Position numbers and translations under genes: made by a program
Notes under the pieces: generated by a model
Databases searched by the model: none
What the model was told of the DNA's origin: nothing
Seen by the model: only the letters and a program-made list of their open reading frames with translations
Shown here: positions 47,361-58,744 of the stretch, piece after piece
How positions within the stretch are numbered: the first letter of the stretch is position 1
How the letters are laid out: each line of letters begins with the position of its first letter
Assembly: GCA_020746105.1 (NCBI GenBank)
Contig: CM036618.1
Span: 46,716,514-46,780,513 of the forward strand
DNA: 64,000 bases
Source of the DNA: Trogon surrucura
Taxonomy: Eukaryota > Chordata > Aves > Trogoniformes > Trogonidae
Direction of reading: 5' to 3'

Positions 47361-49166
47361 CGGAGGAGAAGATGTTAACACGCAGAAAGGGAAGCGAAGT
47401 GGCTTCAAAACAAACCCCTTGGCCCACAAGGCAGCGAGATTTTACTGGCACCCAGGGTCCCCAGCGCTCCCTCACCTGCAGCCTCCCTGCTGTGGCGGCG
47501 GGAGCCTTGGGTGCCCCGCGATGGGACAAGCGGGGCTTCACATTATCCCATGCAAAATATCCACAGCTCCACACACCAAACATCGACAAGGCTCTCTGTT
47601 TTCTGTTTGATACCACTGCTCAAATACTTAATCCTTCATCAAATGCTGCGGTGTGCACACAGCAGCTCTAAGAAGCTCCCACAAGCAATAGAAGTGGCCA
47701 AATGCTTCATTTAAATTGAGCGACTTTCAGCATCTGCCCGTGGACAGATGAGGTCTATGAGCAGAGCTTTGTAGATGCTCCATCTCAGGGTATGGGACAG
47801 ATGAAATAAAGGAAGAAGATGAGGGGAGCTCTGAGCAAAGCTGTGGACTTCAGATCCATGTGCCAGCTCGGCGTGCCAGCAGGTGCCAGTTTCATGTTTG
47901 GTTTTGCTGTGTAACATCAGTGAGAGCAACGGCCTCTGCCTCCTGCCTGCTCTCACCGGGAATGTTGTCGTGCTCTGATGCTTTACTGCCGTAGCTCCTT
48001 CCAGCATTTTGTTTTATTCCTGACTTGTTTACAGGTATTCAGTAAGCAAGGGCTACAGCACAAGAGCCCCGTCTTTGATACACAGCATGTGTTTTATACT
48101 GTGCTGACGCTCTGCTCTCAAGAATTAATGGGATCAGAGAGGTCCCAGGGACCCGGTAAATCTCATTCCACAAGCAGCTTGCTCCCTCTAAAAGCTGCTG
48201 CACTCCTTTGCCCTCATCCTTAGCAAGGTGCTGGCTGAGCACCTTTTTCACAGCTTCTGGGCCACTCTACACTACAGATGACACTCAGGTAATGAGGTAA
48301 GAGTGGGAAGTGAGAGCAGCAGCTGCTTCATGCCACAGGTGATCATTTGCAGCGTGAGGTTTCATTAAATCCTTTACGATGGAGCAATGAAGAGACAAAA
48401 AAGAAAAGTGCTTTTCCCCTGCTATAGCACCTGCAAATCTCAGGCTGAAGATTTGTTGCAAGTGGCAGATAGCCTAATAAATCTGGACCATCACAGCCCA
48501 GTAGCTGGGCTCAGCTTTTCCTACTGCAAGGGAATTGCTTGCTGTGTTACTGATAAGAGGGATCCAGTTACAGATGGGATCTAAGCTTCTGTGAGGGCAG
48601 AGAAAGGTCCTGCGCATCCACATCCCAGCTGCTGCCACTGCTTGACTTTCAAAGGCAAATGAGCAAACCTACGTTTTCAATCAGTGGCCAGCACAAGTAG
48701 GGAAGACCTGTGAGGGAGAGGAAAGAGGAAAGGAAGGAGTATATCATTCCTCTCCCAGCACTGATGCAGAGAAGGCAGGAAAGCCTGGTGTTTTGAAGGA
48801 GGCATTACTGCAATTTATGCTCCAAAAGTCGATCCCATGTTCTGGTAGTCCAACTTGTGCCTTTGCTGGCATTAAGACACTGTATAGATGTAAACCAGTT
48901 GCCCCAGGATTATTAGAGCAGTATTCTAGCCAGATGTTTAACATTTGTTCAGCAAGGAGACTCTCCTTTTAAAGAGGGACCTTATACTGTGTTACTCCTG
49001 TTACCTGGAGGCTGCAAGGGTCCAGCACACAGCGATGCTTCCCCAGGACGCAGCATGGGAAGCCTCACAATGTGCCTTGTGGTGTGTCAGGTACAGATCA
49101 CCAAGGACACCCTAGCAGCCATGCTGTCCTGCTCGTAAACCAGATTTTAAGGGATTGGTTATGACC
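47361..49166. other. FAXC upstream flank
   Basis: This is the shoulder of the CpG island followed by ordinary AT/GC-mixed DNA. No gene or named repeat was recognised. Confidence 0.55.
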
Positions 49167-50300
49167 TGGTATTGGGTTTGCCTGGCTGGATTTCCGTGGT
49201 CGACTGCTGTAGGGGTGGCTTCTGCAAGAAGCTGCCAGAAGCCTCCCCTAGGTCTGACAGAGCCAATGCCAGCCGGCTCCAAAGACGGACCCACCGCTGG
49301 CCAAGGCTGAGCCTATCAATAATAATAGGAGAGGAACGCCTCTGTGAAAACATATTTAAGAAACAGGGAAAAAAGACTGCACCACACAACGACTGGCAGA
49401 GAGAGAGTGAGGGTATGTGAAGACACCAAGGTCAGTGGAGGGGTGCGGGGGAGAATGTGCTCCAGACACTGGAACAGAGAGTCCCCCAGGTTGTGGTGAA
49501 GACCATGGTGAGGCAGGCTGTCCCCCTGCAGCCCATGGAGGTGACAGGGTGTAGATGTCAACCGCAGCTCATGGAGGACCCCACGTTGGAGGAGCTGGAT
49601 GCCTGAAGGGGGCTGTGATCCCATGGGAAGCCCGTGTTGGAGCAAGCTCCTGGCAGAGCCTGTAGCCCATGGAGAGAGAAGCCCACGCTGGAGCAGGTTG
49701 GCTGGCAGGACTTTTGTGACACCACAGGGGACTCATGCTGAAGCAGTTTCCTCTGAAGGACTGCGCCCCATGAAGAGGCTCACATTGGGGCAGTTTGTGA
49801 TGAATTTTCTCTCATGAGAAGACTCACATTGGAGAAAGTGTGTGAAAATCATCTCCTGTGAGAGAGGCCCCACAATGGCCCAGGGGAAAAGTGAGGAGTC
49901 CTCACCGGAGGAAGAAGAAGCAGTAGAGACAACGTCAGATGAACTGACCACAACTCCCATTCCCTGTCCTCCTGTGCTGCCCAGGGGGAGGAGGTGGATA
50001 AATTGGGATTGATGTTAAAGCCCAGGAAGAAGGGAGGGGTGGAGGAAAGGTGGTATATTTTTTTTTAAGATCTGTTTTTTATTTCTCATTGCTCTTCTCA
50101 GATTTGTTCTTTAATAAATTTAACTAATTTCCCCAAAATCTAGTCTGTTTTGCCTGGCACGGTAGATGTGGGTGATCTCCCTGTCCTTATCTCAAACCAT
50201 GGACCCTTCGTTATATTTTCTCCCCCTGTCTAGCAGAGAAGGGGAGGTGATAGAGGGGCTGTGTGGGCACCTGGCCACCAGCCAGGGTCAAACCACTACA
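49167..50300 (+). mobile_element. Solo LTR of the same avian ERV family, copy C
   Basis: The start (TGGTATTGGGTTTGCCTGG) and the end (GCCAGGGTCAAACCACTACA) match copies A and B. It shares the internal CCCATGG-led units and the AATAAATTTAACTAATTT polyadenylation region at about 50112-50129. I see no clean target duplication: TGACC lies before it and GATCC after it. It lies about 2.4 kb upstream of FAXC exon 1, opposite to FAXC in direction. No coding region is attached. Confidence 0.85.
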
Positions 50301-53300
50301 GATCCGCATGGCACTGACTGGACTTTACCATTTAAAATGTGCGCATCCCAGTGTCAAGTCTTGATAGCGGGAGTTTAACAACAGCAAATAAAAGACATGG
50401 ATAAAACTCAAGTTCCATACTCTTGTCCCACACACTTGACTCTGGCAGTGCTCTGCCAGCCTCTCTTCCCCAGGGTTTCATGGTCTCCTGCCAGCAGATA
50501 TTGAATCCATTTGGCCTGGCAGTCTGGTGACCAAACTCATCTGTGGGCAAAAGCATGTCCTCAGCCTTCCTTCTCCCAGGCTGTGGAAGAGGGCAGTGTC
50601 CATTTCTTCAGGGAAGGCACACAGCCTCTTAAGACAGCACTGTTGCCTGTGGCCAATGACTTGTATAAAAGAGGCTTATTAGCTGGCAGTAGTGCCCCAG
50701 GAATCCAGGCTGCAGTGCTCTGTCAGGGGGGAGGTATGGCTTTCTGCTCCTGTGCATCACGGGTGCCTCAGTCTCAGACTGATTCCTGGAATCCGGTCTG
50801 GTTTTCCCACCGTCACCTCACAGAAGCTCACAGGTGATGCCCACCAGACTGACAGCCACCTCGTGCTCTCTCTTAGGGAGAGTGTGAATCCAGCTCTGCA
50901 TCTTTGCTAAATTACCACTTTTTTTTTTACTTCTTTTTTTTTGAGCAGGAATATAAGAACTAACAGGGATACACCCACATGCTTGTCTGGCTGCAAACAC
51001 CCACCAAGTGCAGCACAGTCTGGAACAGTCATCCCTCAGATACATCGTGCACAGCAAAACAAGATCTAATGCATTAAAGCACACTTTTATCTGTAATCTG
51101 TTTGTGGTGTGGCTGCCTAAAGGAAGAGGGAATAACAGAATAAGTATATTTTTCTAGTTAACATAAATCTAAGCCTACTTTGTTACATAGCAAGCCAAAT
51201 TTTTCTTCTGAAGTCTGCAGTTTGATTTGGGGGCAGAGAGGCGCTAATAAACTCAGTCTGTAAGTTGGTATAAAGATTCTCGATCTTCATTACTTTTTTT
51301 TTTTCCTTGTAATGCCGTTGGGTTCATGGCACCTCTTTAAAAAAGCCTGTGGTTAGCATGGCAGGCTGCCCATGGAGCTAGCAGCGGGTGTCAAACCCAC
51401 AGCCCGAACTCAGTTGCGACCGGTCTTTTCAGAGTCCCACTGCAGAAGCGTCCTGTCTGTATTTTGGCTGACAATGAATGAAGCTTTTTAAAAATCAAGG
51501 CTGAATGCCTTGCCCCAAGCTTTACTTTCCGGTACTGCTGCAAATGAGGTTTGAACAGTGGAGCTTCCCTCACCGAATCTCCCCCAGGGCTTCAAGAAAC
51601 AGGGCCACCCGTTTTCCACCCATCTCCCACCCCGGTATCACGCATGGCTCCGACTCGCTGCCTCTCTTCCCAGCAGCCAGTTTGGGCAGTGTGGAGATTT
51701 TAACAGCTCCATTAATCGGTGCAGGTTGTTTTCACAGGTTGCTCTGCCTGAAGTGAGAGCACCTCGCGGTGCCTGTGCGCAGTGATTGGCTGTCCCCACC
51801 CAAAGTGACACCCCTGCTCAGGTGCAGCTTTTGCTTCATGTGCTGGTCGGGCATCCTCTGGTGGCACAGGAATGCTTTCCTTCTTGAAATAGCTCAAACT
51901 TACTGAGCTCTTGTCTGCAGAAGGCAGAATTTAATATGGTTTTGTGGTGAGGGCTTGTACAAGAGGGTGGAAAAAGTCTTTTTCATCACTGGCAGGCTCT
52001 CCAAGATCCTTCTGAAATAATCGCTGACTGCTGCCAGGATTGGTTGTGTTGTAATATTAATGATCTCTCTGGGCAGCTTGAGTTTCATATACATGTCTTT
52101 TTAATTATTCAGATAAAAACAGCTGAGGTATAGCTGCAAAACAAGCATACTGCATTTTGGTTTGGATTTAGAAAAGGGGTTGATTATTAATTTAATGACA
52201 TATAAAGGTACATATGTACAGGAAATGCAAAACATCCAAAATCTGAACTACTGTGCTATGCAGAAGTACCACATTAAGTGCAATTCCAGCAGTACTTTCA
52301 AGTAAAACGTTTGTCAGCAGAATATTGTTGGGAACCAGCTACTGATTGCTTGCCATAGCCTGGTGTAGTGGCTCTCAGTCTTTTCCCATTTTTAAGTGCT
52401 CTCCCAGTTAAAGCATCCTCAAATCAGAAGTAAGATTTGCAGTACATACTGTCGTCACCTGGTTGGCATCTCAGGTCATCTTTGTTTAATAGTACAGATG
52501 TATGAAGTATTTTGTAGATTTTCTTACACCGTTTTCTTCTCCTTACCATATTTATTCTTTTCAAAAGATCTATTATGGTCTTCAGACCCCCATTAAGTGA
52601 GAAGCATTGGTTTTTGTGGGTAAATGAGTTGTTTAATGCATCTGCCTTAGATTAGCTAGCAACTGCAAAATGGACATACATGCAGCATACAATTAGCGAG
52701 CACATACCCTGTCAATCCAGGGTGACAGGACCACAAAATGTGAAAAGATTGTTCCAGTGTGCCACATTTGTCTGCAGATCAACTCCCAGGCTACCCACCG
52801 TGAAGTCCTTCAACCCATGTAGCTTCCTCCCTTTCTTGTCCTTTCGTGGGACATCATCTCATCTGACTACAGCTTCAGAAACTTCAGTATCTAGGTTCAC
52901 ATGGGGTCTCACACTTCCTCTGGAGAGAAGAAAGCAACATGTCTCCAGAGTACTTTGTCAGCAGTCACAGCAGGGTGAGCCAGATGTCATCCTCCACACA
53001 CATTTCTCCTTAATGGACACCTTTTATTGACAGTTTTGGCAGGACTTTTCTCACTACGGTGTACCAAGAAACACTGTTCTGGTGATTCAGAATTCAAAGG
53101 GTCATTTTTCCCGGCTGCAGAGCGGAGGCCTCCAGGCAAGCCCATGACCAGGGAACTGCTCGTGTTGAAAATCTTTGCGCTCTGGAATAATTAGATGGTC
53201 TCGCAATTGGGAGAGTTGAGGAGGATGTTAATGAACATGGGGGCACCTCTGACATTGAAAGGAAATCTGGTCCTGCTTTGTTTAGAACAAACAACATTGG

Positions 53301-53504
53301 CCTTTACTGGTTTCTAACATTCCTGGGTGTGGCAGAGATGCAACACTCAGTGTTCCTGAGGCCACGACGGGCACCTTGTGGCCACGGATGTGCCCGTCCA
53401 GGTCAGGATCTCTTCAGTTACCACTGGGGAGCAGGGCAGGGAACATCCATAAAGGCAGATCACCTGGGGCCCTGGGGTGGCCAGGTCCTACTAGTTTTGT
53501 GAAG

Positions 53505-53626
53505 CATAGCTTCGAGGTAGACCAAGGGAAGCGAGGCACTGAGCTGCTGCTGCTCCAGCAGCTGGAAGGTAAAGCTGGGAATCAAACCCCGAGTTTCAGT
53601 GCTGGAGCTGTGCTTCCTCAGAGGGT
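53505..53626 (+). mobile_element. Possible MIR-like SINE relic
   Basis: GCTGGGAATCAAACCCCGAG followed by GCTGGAGCTGTGCTTCCTC resembles the MIR 3' end (gattcgaaccc, then ccatgctcttt). The upstream part is too diverged to be sure. Confidence 0.35.
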
Positions 53627-54542
53627 GTTCAGGGTAAATCTGCTTTGACAGTTTTTTACATAAGTTAGATACATTCTTCTGAGGTCTGCTTTTTATTGTA
53701 TGTTGTTTATTTTCATTATTATATGTCTTCAGGTTGTATGTGCTTATTCTAATAAATTCTGCACCTTTTTCTATATCTTCTATTATTGCAAATTTTTATA
53801 ATACAGCTACTGTACAAGGCCATATTAGCAGTCCAATCTCCAAGTTGTTTCACTGTTGCTGTTGTTTTTAAGTTAGCACATCTCATGAGAGTGCAACAGA
53901 GGTCTCAGGTTTATTAATAGAACACTAATGGTCTTCACAATTCTTTTAAACAGAAAAACCAGTATATTTTAGAAGAAGTGAATATTGATTATATTGCTGA
54001 AATGACTTCACAGGGGAATAAAAGCACAATAAGATGCAGATCAAAGTAGATATCCTGAATTCCTAATGCACTGAGAGGTGGCTGTGCAATTAATGCATGT
54101 GTAAGTCAAGACAGGTTAAGTGATTTTACAGCCTAGGTGAAGTCCCAGCCCTTCTAGCTAGAATAAAACATGACATAATTTCATATTGCTTCAGGAAAAT
54201 GGGACAAATAAAGTCTACCTTTAGTACAAATTTTAAATTATTAGAAATTTGTCCTGTCACCTGGAAGAGCCAGGGGGAATCCAGGCTGATGTTTATCACG
54301 AAAAGATCACCTGAAAAGATTGTTATTTTCATTCAAATTTATAGTACTGTTCAGTCTAAGCAGAATAAATGATTTTGAAAGTGATATAAAAGCAGTGTTC
54401 TACTTTCCATTGGAGAAGAACATGGGGTTATTATGGCAAGACAGTGCATTACGTAAAAAACCCTATTTTTCGGTCACTCATCATGCAGCAAGAGGCAACG
54501 CAACAAAATTGACCCCAGGTTGGAAAAACAGAAAGTTATTCT

Positions 54543-54584
54543 GCCTGCCCCCCTCGCTGAGGGGGGCTCAGCAAGGGGGCAGGC
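54543..54584. other. GC-rich hairpin-forming inverted repeat
   Basis: The left arm at 54543-54560 (GCCTGCCCCCCTCGCTGA) pairs with the right arm at 54568-54584 (TCAGCAAGGGGGCAGGC). The stem is about 16-17 bp with one bulge or mismatch, and the loop is GGGGGGC. It lies in intergenic DNA with no gene called on either side within 3 kb. Confidence 0.75.
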
Positions 54585-57454
54585 CTTTGAGACAAGGAAC
54601 TGGAGGTTAACATGGAAAAACAAGTGGAAGACCATGAATACCTGAACTGTTACCTCCAGTCCAACACAGAGACACCCTCCCAACTGTCTGTAGTTCCTCT
54701 TCAAAGGCACACTCGAACCTGACTGCCCTCTATACCTTTGCTTCATGTTTCTTTTCTCCATCAGAATCCTATTTATCTTCCAGGCATCGCTCATCTTCCT
54801 TCTCCAATTTCTGGCTTTTCAATGCCGTCCCCCACTCCAGGTACTCCTGGGTGCCTCTCAAATCCCTGCAACTACAGTATCAACACTCATGTGATGGTTC
54901 ACGTTCTGTCTTGCTTTTTCTCCTCCACTCTGCTTCCTCAGGCTGGCTAATTACAGATGCTGAGCCTTTTGACCTCTGAACTTCTAGACTGCATGTGATT
55001 ATTCTTTGCAAGCATTTCTCAAGCAAGTGTGTGGAAAATAAGCTTTTTTATTATTATTAAAGCTGAGATTTCAACATAATGAAAGAACTTGAGAAACCAT
55101 TTTTCCCAAGGGGAAAAAAAATTTACATCTCAGACAAGCATCAGTCTCAGGAAGAGGCTGGGACTGGGACCATGTGGAGCAGTGGGGGAGAGATGAGACA
55201 TGACGAGCCACAACAATGTTGAACAGCTGAGGCCACCCAGAACACATTCGTTTGTCGTCGTTTTTTCACCATATTGGCTCCTTGCTCTGATTTGTGTTGC
55301 AGAAACAAACGGCTGCAACAGGAGACTCAAGGGTCTACAACCAGAAATGAATAGAGACTGAAAAAGAGCAAGCCCTGTGTATGACATTTTCCCAATCTCA
55401 AGGCAAGACTCACCTCTTCCCTCACACCTCTAGTTGCAGGTGTGTGCCTGATGCTATACTACTACTTTTTTACCTCCTACCACCCCTATTCCTGTAAGCA
55501 TCAAAGCTATGTCTCCATACTCACAAAGAACTTGCCACAGGAAAGCCCAAAGATTTGCAAATTTATTTGACTTAAATTCTGTCTGTTTCAATGGCACCTA
55601 TTAACTGGGCTAAGAAAAGTGTGAAATCCTGACTGGTTTCCTCTGTGCAGATTTAAAGAAAAAAGTTTCTGCAGCATGAGTACATGGTACTCATGCACAA
55701 TGCAGAATTTGATTACACTATGACAAGAGATGCACATTTATGAATAATGCAAGGATTAAAAACAAACCCACCAAAAATCCAACAGCTAAACAGTAAGGTG
55801 TAGGGTATTCTTGCACTGTTATCTCACTAAAATTATTTCTAGTGCAATATTCTTTTGAGCTTCAAAAGAGGTTGTTTTAACTGGAGGGATGGAATATGGC
55901 CAGACTCAGCCAGGAAAGGAAAGCTGAGGGGTACAGACTGAGGATGCAGCACATCAGGACATCTGGAGACGTGCCACGGGTACAAGGACCTGTTCAAGCT
56001 GCCCCCACGACTCTCTAAACTCTCCCAGATCGAGGCAGCTCCTATGCATGTGTGGGAGCAGTAGGTCAGATGCTTGTGTAAGGTTTTTGACAAAAACAGG
56101 GGTATCCATGGACAACGAGGTCCATGTGCTTGTTGCTTAAATGCCAGCCATTGTTAATTAGGTATGTGATCCCTCTTGTGAGCCTGGGCAGAGAACCCAA
56201 GCAGCATCAAAGGCTTTTTGTGCTAAATGCAATAGAAATAGCAGCAAAAAACCAAACAAACAACCCACCCCAAACCAAAACCCAAATCAAAAGGAAAAAA
56301 AACCAACCGACAGTTCCGTCCCCCAGTGGCTCAGTTTCATGAAAATCTATAAACAAGTGGGAAGAAAGGATGAGAAAGCCAGGATAACAGCTGGTCACAC
56401 AAACATCTGGATTTCAGGCTTTAAAAGAAAACAAAAATCACCCATTCTATTCCAGTTTTATCTACATTAGTTTTATTTCACTTGACAGGTCTCAAAACAA
56501 ATAGGTGAAGGGTGGACTGTTGCCCTTAGAGGGCAAGTTTCTAGTGGACGACGCCAGGAACCTGTGCATGTCTCAGGGCTTTTCAGATACTGTTTCTTTC
56601 AATTGACCGTTGGTAAAATTTGAAACAGCCCTACAATTGTAGTAACTTAGACACTGATAACTTGGTTAGGGGACCTCACTCAAGCCACACAGTTCAACAC
56701 ACCTAAACACTCTGTCAGGAACAAAGACAGTTTGTTATCTGCTCTGGCTCCACGTTTTTCCCCAACATCATTCCTCCGCTGAACGCTCTGCACGTCACAT
56801 GCATGACCAACAGAGCAGAGATTCCCACGCGAAAGAATGTCAGGAAAAAGGCAAGAAGAGAAGGCCAGTGTTCCTCCTGCAGACAGCATTAGTGAGACCA
56901 TGACCAAAATGCATTGCTTTCCACAGTCACACTTCAGAAAGGATGTTTGCCACGAAATTTTATATCAACTTCGAAACTTACACTGCAGTGAATAGCTGCA
57001 GATAACCTCTGTCCGTTTACCTGAGAGAAAATTAAGGGGTGACTTGACTCAAAACTACCGCTGACAGAGAAGTCCTTAACCTAAAAAAATCTTAACACAT
57101 CACTGGCTGCGATCTGAGCTTAGACCACGTCAACTGATGAACTTTTGGAACAATTTACTTACCAACGTAGTGTCTTCTCCATCATTGAACTTACTACATG
57201 AAGATGAATCTTCTTCCCAAAGCCAAGCTATAGCACGAAGTAATATAAAGCAGACTTACTGTCATGATCACGCTACATAATCCTTTTTAATCTTAATACC
57301 TGTGAGTTATTATTACTTGTATTATAAATTAATTATATTCTTCCAGGCATCATCAGATCCATCACGAAACTTGGATCCCAAGGCAACATGCAGATATAGC
57401 AAAGCAGCAGGAGTGCAAATGTGTAAACCAATAATTTAGCCCACCAAACCTCTA

Positions 57455-57592
57455 CAGCAGAAGAAATGCAAAGAGAAAAGCAAAAAGGGAAAATGAAAAA
57501 AGAATAAAAAAACCACAAAGAAAAAAGAAAGAAAAAAATAAAAACAATATAAAAAAGAAACAAAAAGGAAAAAAAAAATAAAAAATTTCAAT
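57455..57592. repeat. A/purine-rich low-complexity tract
   Basis: About 140 bases are nearly all A and G on the plus strand, with AAAAAGAAAGAAAAAAATA-like runs. It lies about 0.9-1.0 kb past the predicted COQ3 polyadenylation site, so readthrough COQ3 RNA would be U/C-rich here. The open frames in it encode only Phe/Ser/Leu runs and are not genes. Confidence 0.85.
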
Positions 57593-57671
57593 TTCATCCT
57601 TGCAAACATAGCCAGGCCACCTCTCTCCCTGTATACAAGCTGAAAGAAAAAGGAAAGAAATACAGCCATGG

Positions 57672-57687
57672 ACACACACACACACAC
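57672..57687. repeat. (AC)8 microsatellite
   Basis: There are eight AC units on the plus strand. A shorter CA run follows at 57902-57914. Confidence 0.85.
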
Positions 57688-58477
57688 GACATTTTATTTA
57701 GAAAGTTCTATTTCATTGTAAATCAACACTCTTCCTTACCCTGGCACTAGAAATTTAAGACTGAGTAGGTATGGCACTTCAATTCTAGGACAGACTGCTA
57801 ATATATTATTTTTCTACAGTAAAGCTCTGGTTACCTAGTAAAATTTTACTTGCAGCTTTACCTCCCATTATTTGGGCAACGGGAGAAAGTTGAAATAACA
57901 GGCACACACACACAAGCACCTTCCTGGTGAAGAGGCTTCTGACAGCTGAGGCACTGCTCTAGGAGACTCTTCTTGCGCTGCAGTTAGAAATAGCATGGCC
58001 CCACAGAAAAGGTCTGCTGCTCTTTTTTTGTTTGTTTTTCTTCTCTCCTCTCAGGGAGAAGGCACAATATACAAACAAGCGTTTGTGGTTTTTAAGTGTT
58101 TCATATGTTGTATCTGAGTTGAGTAACTTAAATACCCAAGGCATTTTACTTCTCATACATCACCATGTTTTTTTAACTCATTCTAGATTTAAGCTGTTAT
58201 TCTATGGAGATCTGAGTTTCCCTGGTAGGACTGAAAATGCCATCACATGTAAGAACTTCCTCCAAGCTACCTGTAGATTAATTTGCACTTCCCTGTCCAA
58301 CAACTTGAAACTACTTTCTTATAAAAATACTTACTCTTTACAAGCTTTGCTCATTTCAGTGTTAAAAGATTCCTGAGATAATGGGCATTTGTTTCTCTCT
58401 GAGACTGCCCTAAAATATTTGGCCAAAACCAGCGTAAACATTATTACTGCAAACAGCAAGCTCGTTGTTACAAAAGG

Positions 58478-58483
58478 TTTTAT
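58478..58483 (-). terminator. COQ3: COQ3 polyadenylation signal
   Basis: Plus TTTATT reads AATAAA on the minus strand, about 65 bases after the COQ3 stop codon. It predicts a very short 3' UTR of roughly 85-100 nt, with cleavage near 58450-58465. No other AATAAA lies nearer to the stop. Confidence 0.65.
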
Positions 58484-58547
58484 TATGCCTGTCTGGGTAA
58501 AACCTTCTTTTCTGTTCCTGGTGGCAGTCCATCACCAGACATCTCGG

Positions 58548-58744
58548 TCACACGGCAGTGCCAGCCGTGGCTGAGGACGGTTCCTTTTCCATCTCTGACA
58601 GGGCCTCTGTCAGGTTCGACTGTCCCCGAGCCGCAGACTTGACTGCGTGCATCGCATAGTTGACGCTTGTGCTCTCCACCCAGCTCCACGACCCCGAAAG
58701 GGGATTGTACAACATCCCGTTCACGGTCTTGACCAAAAAGCCAT
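58548..58744 (-). CDS. COQ3: COQ3 last coding exon with stop
   Basis: The acceptor is TTCTAG before 58744. The exon encodes [20 protein letters not shown], then [17 protein letters not shown] and a divergent Ser/Ala/Glu-rich tail ending TAGTAV, with TGA at 58548-58550. The tail after MHAVKS is poorly conserved in this family, so its length is not diagnostic. Confidence 0.94.

Larger units (their letters stand above)
50301..58450. other. Intergenic DNA between FAXC and COQ3
   Basis: The stretch includes the GC-rich hairpin, the purine-rich tract, the CA repeats and a possible MIR relic, all listed separately. No exon of either gene and no other gene was recognised. Both neighbouring genes are transcribed leftward, so this is the region downstream of COQ3 and upstream of FAXC. 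Confidence 0.6.

Noticed and set aside
56580..56720. Possible further MIR-like piece (CTCACTCAAGCCACACAG)
   Set aside because: Only one short block matches and no core follows in the right order.
57333..57687. Phe-rich frames suggesting a membrane protein
   Set aside because: They are translations of the purine-rich low-complexity tract, with no real transmembrane gene structure or conservation signal.
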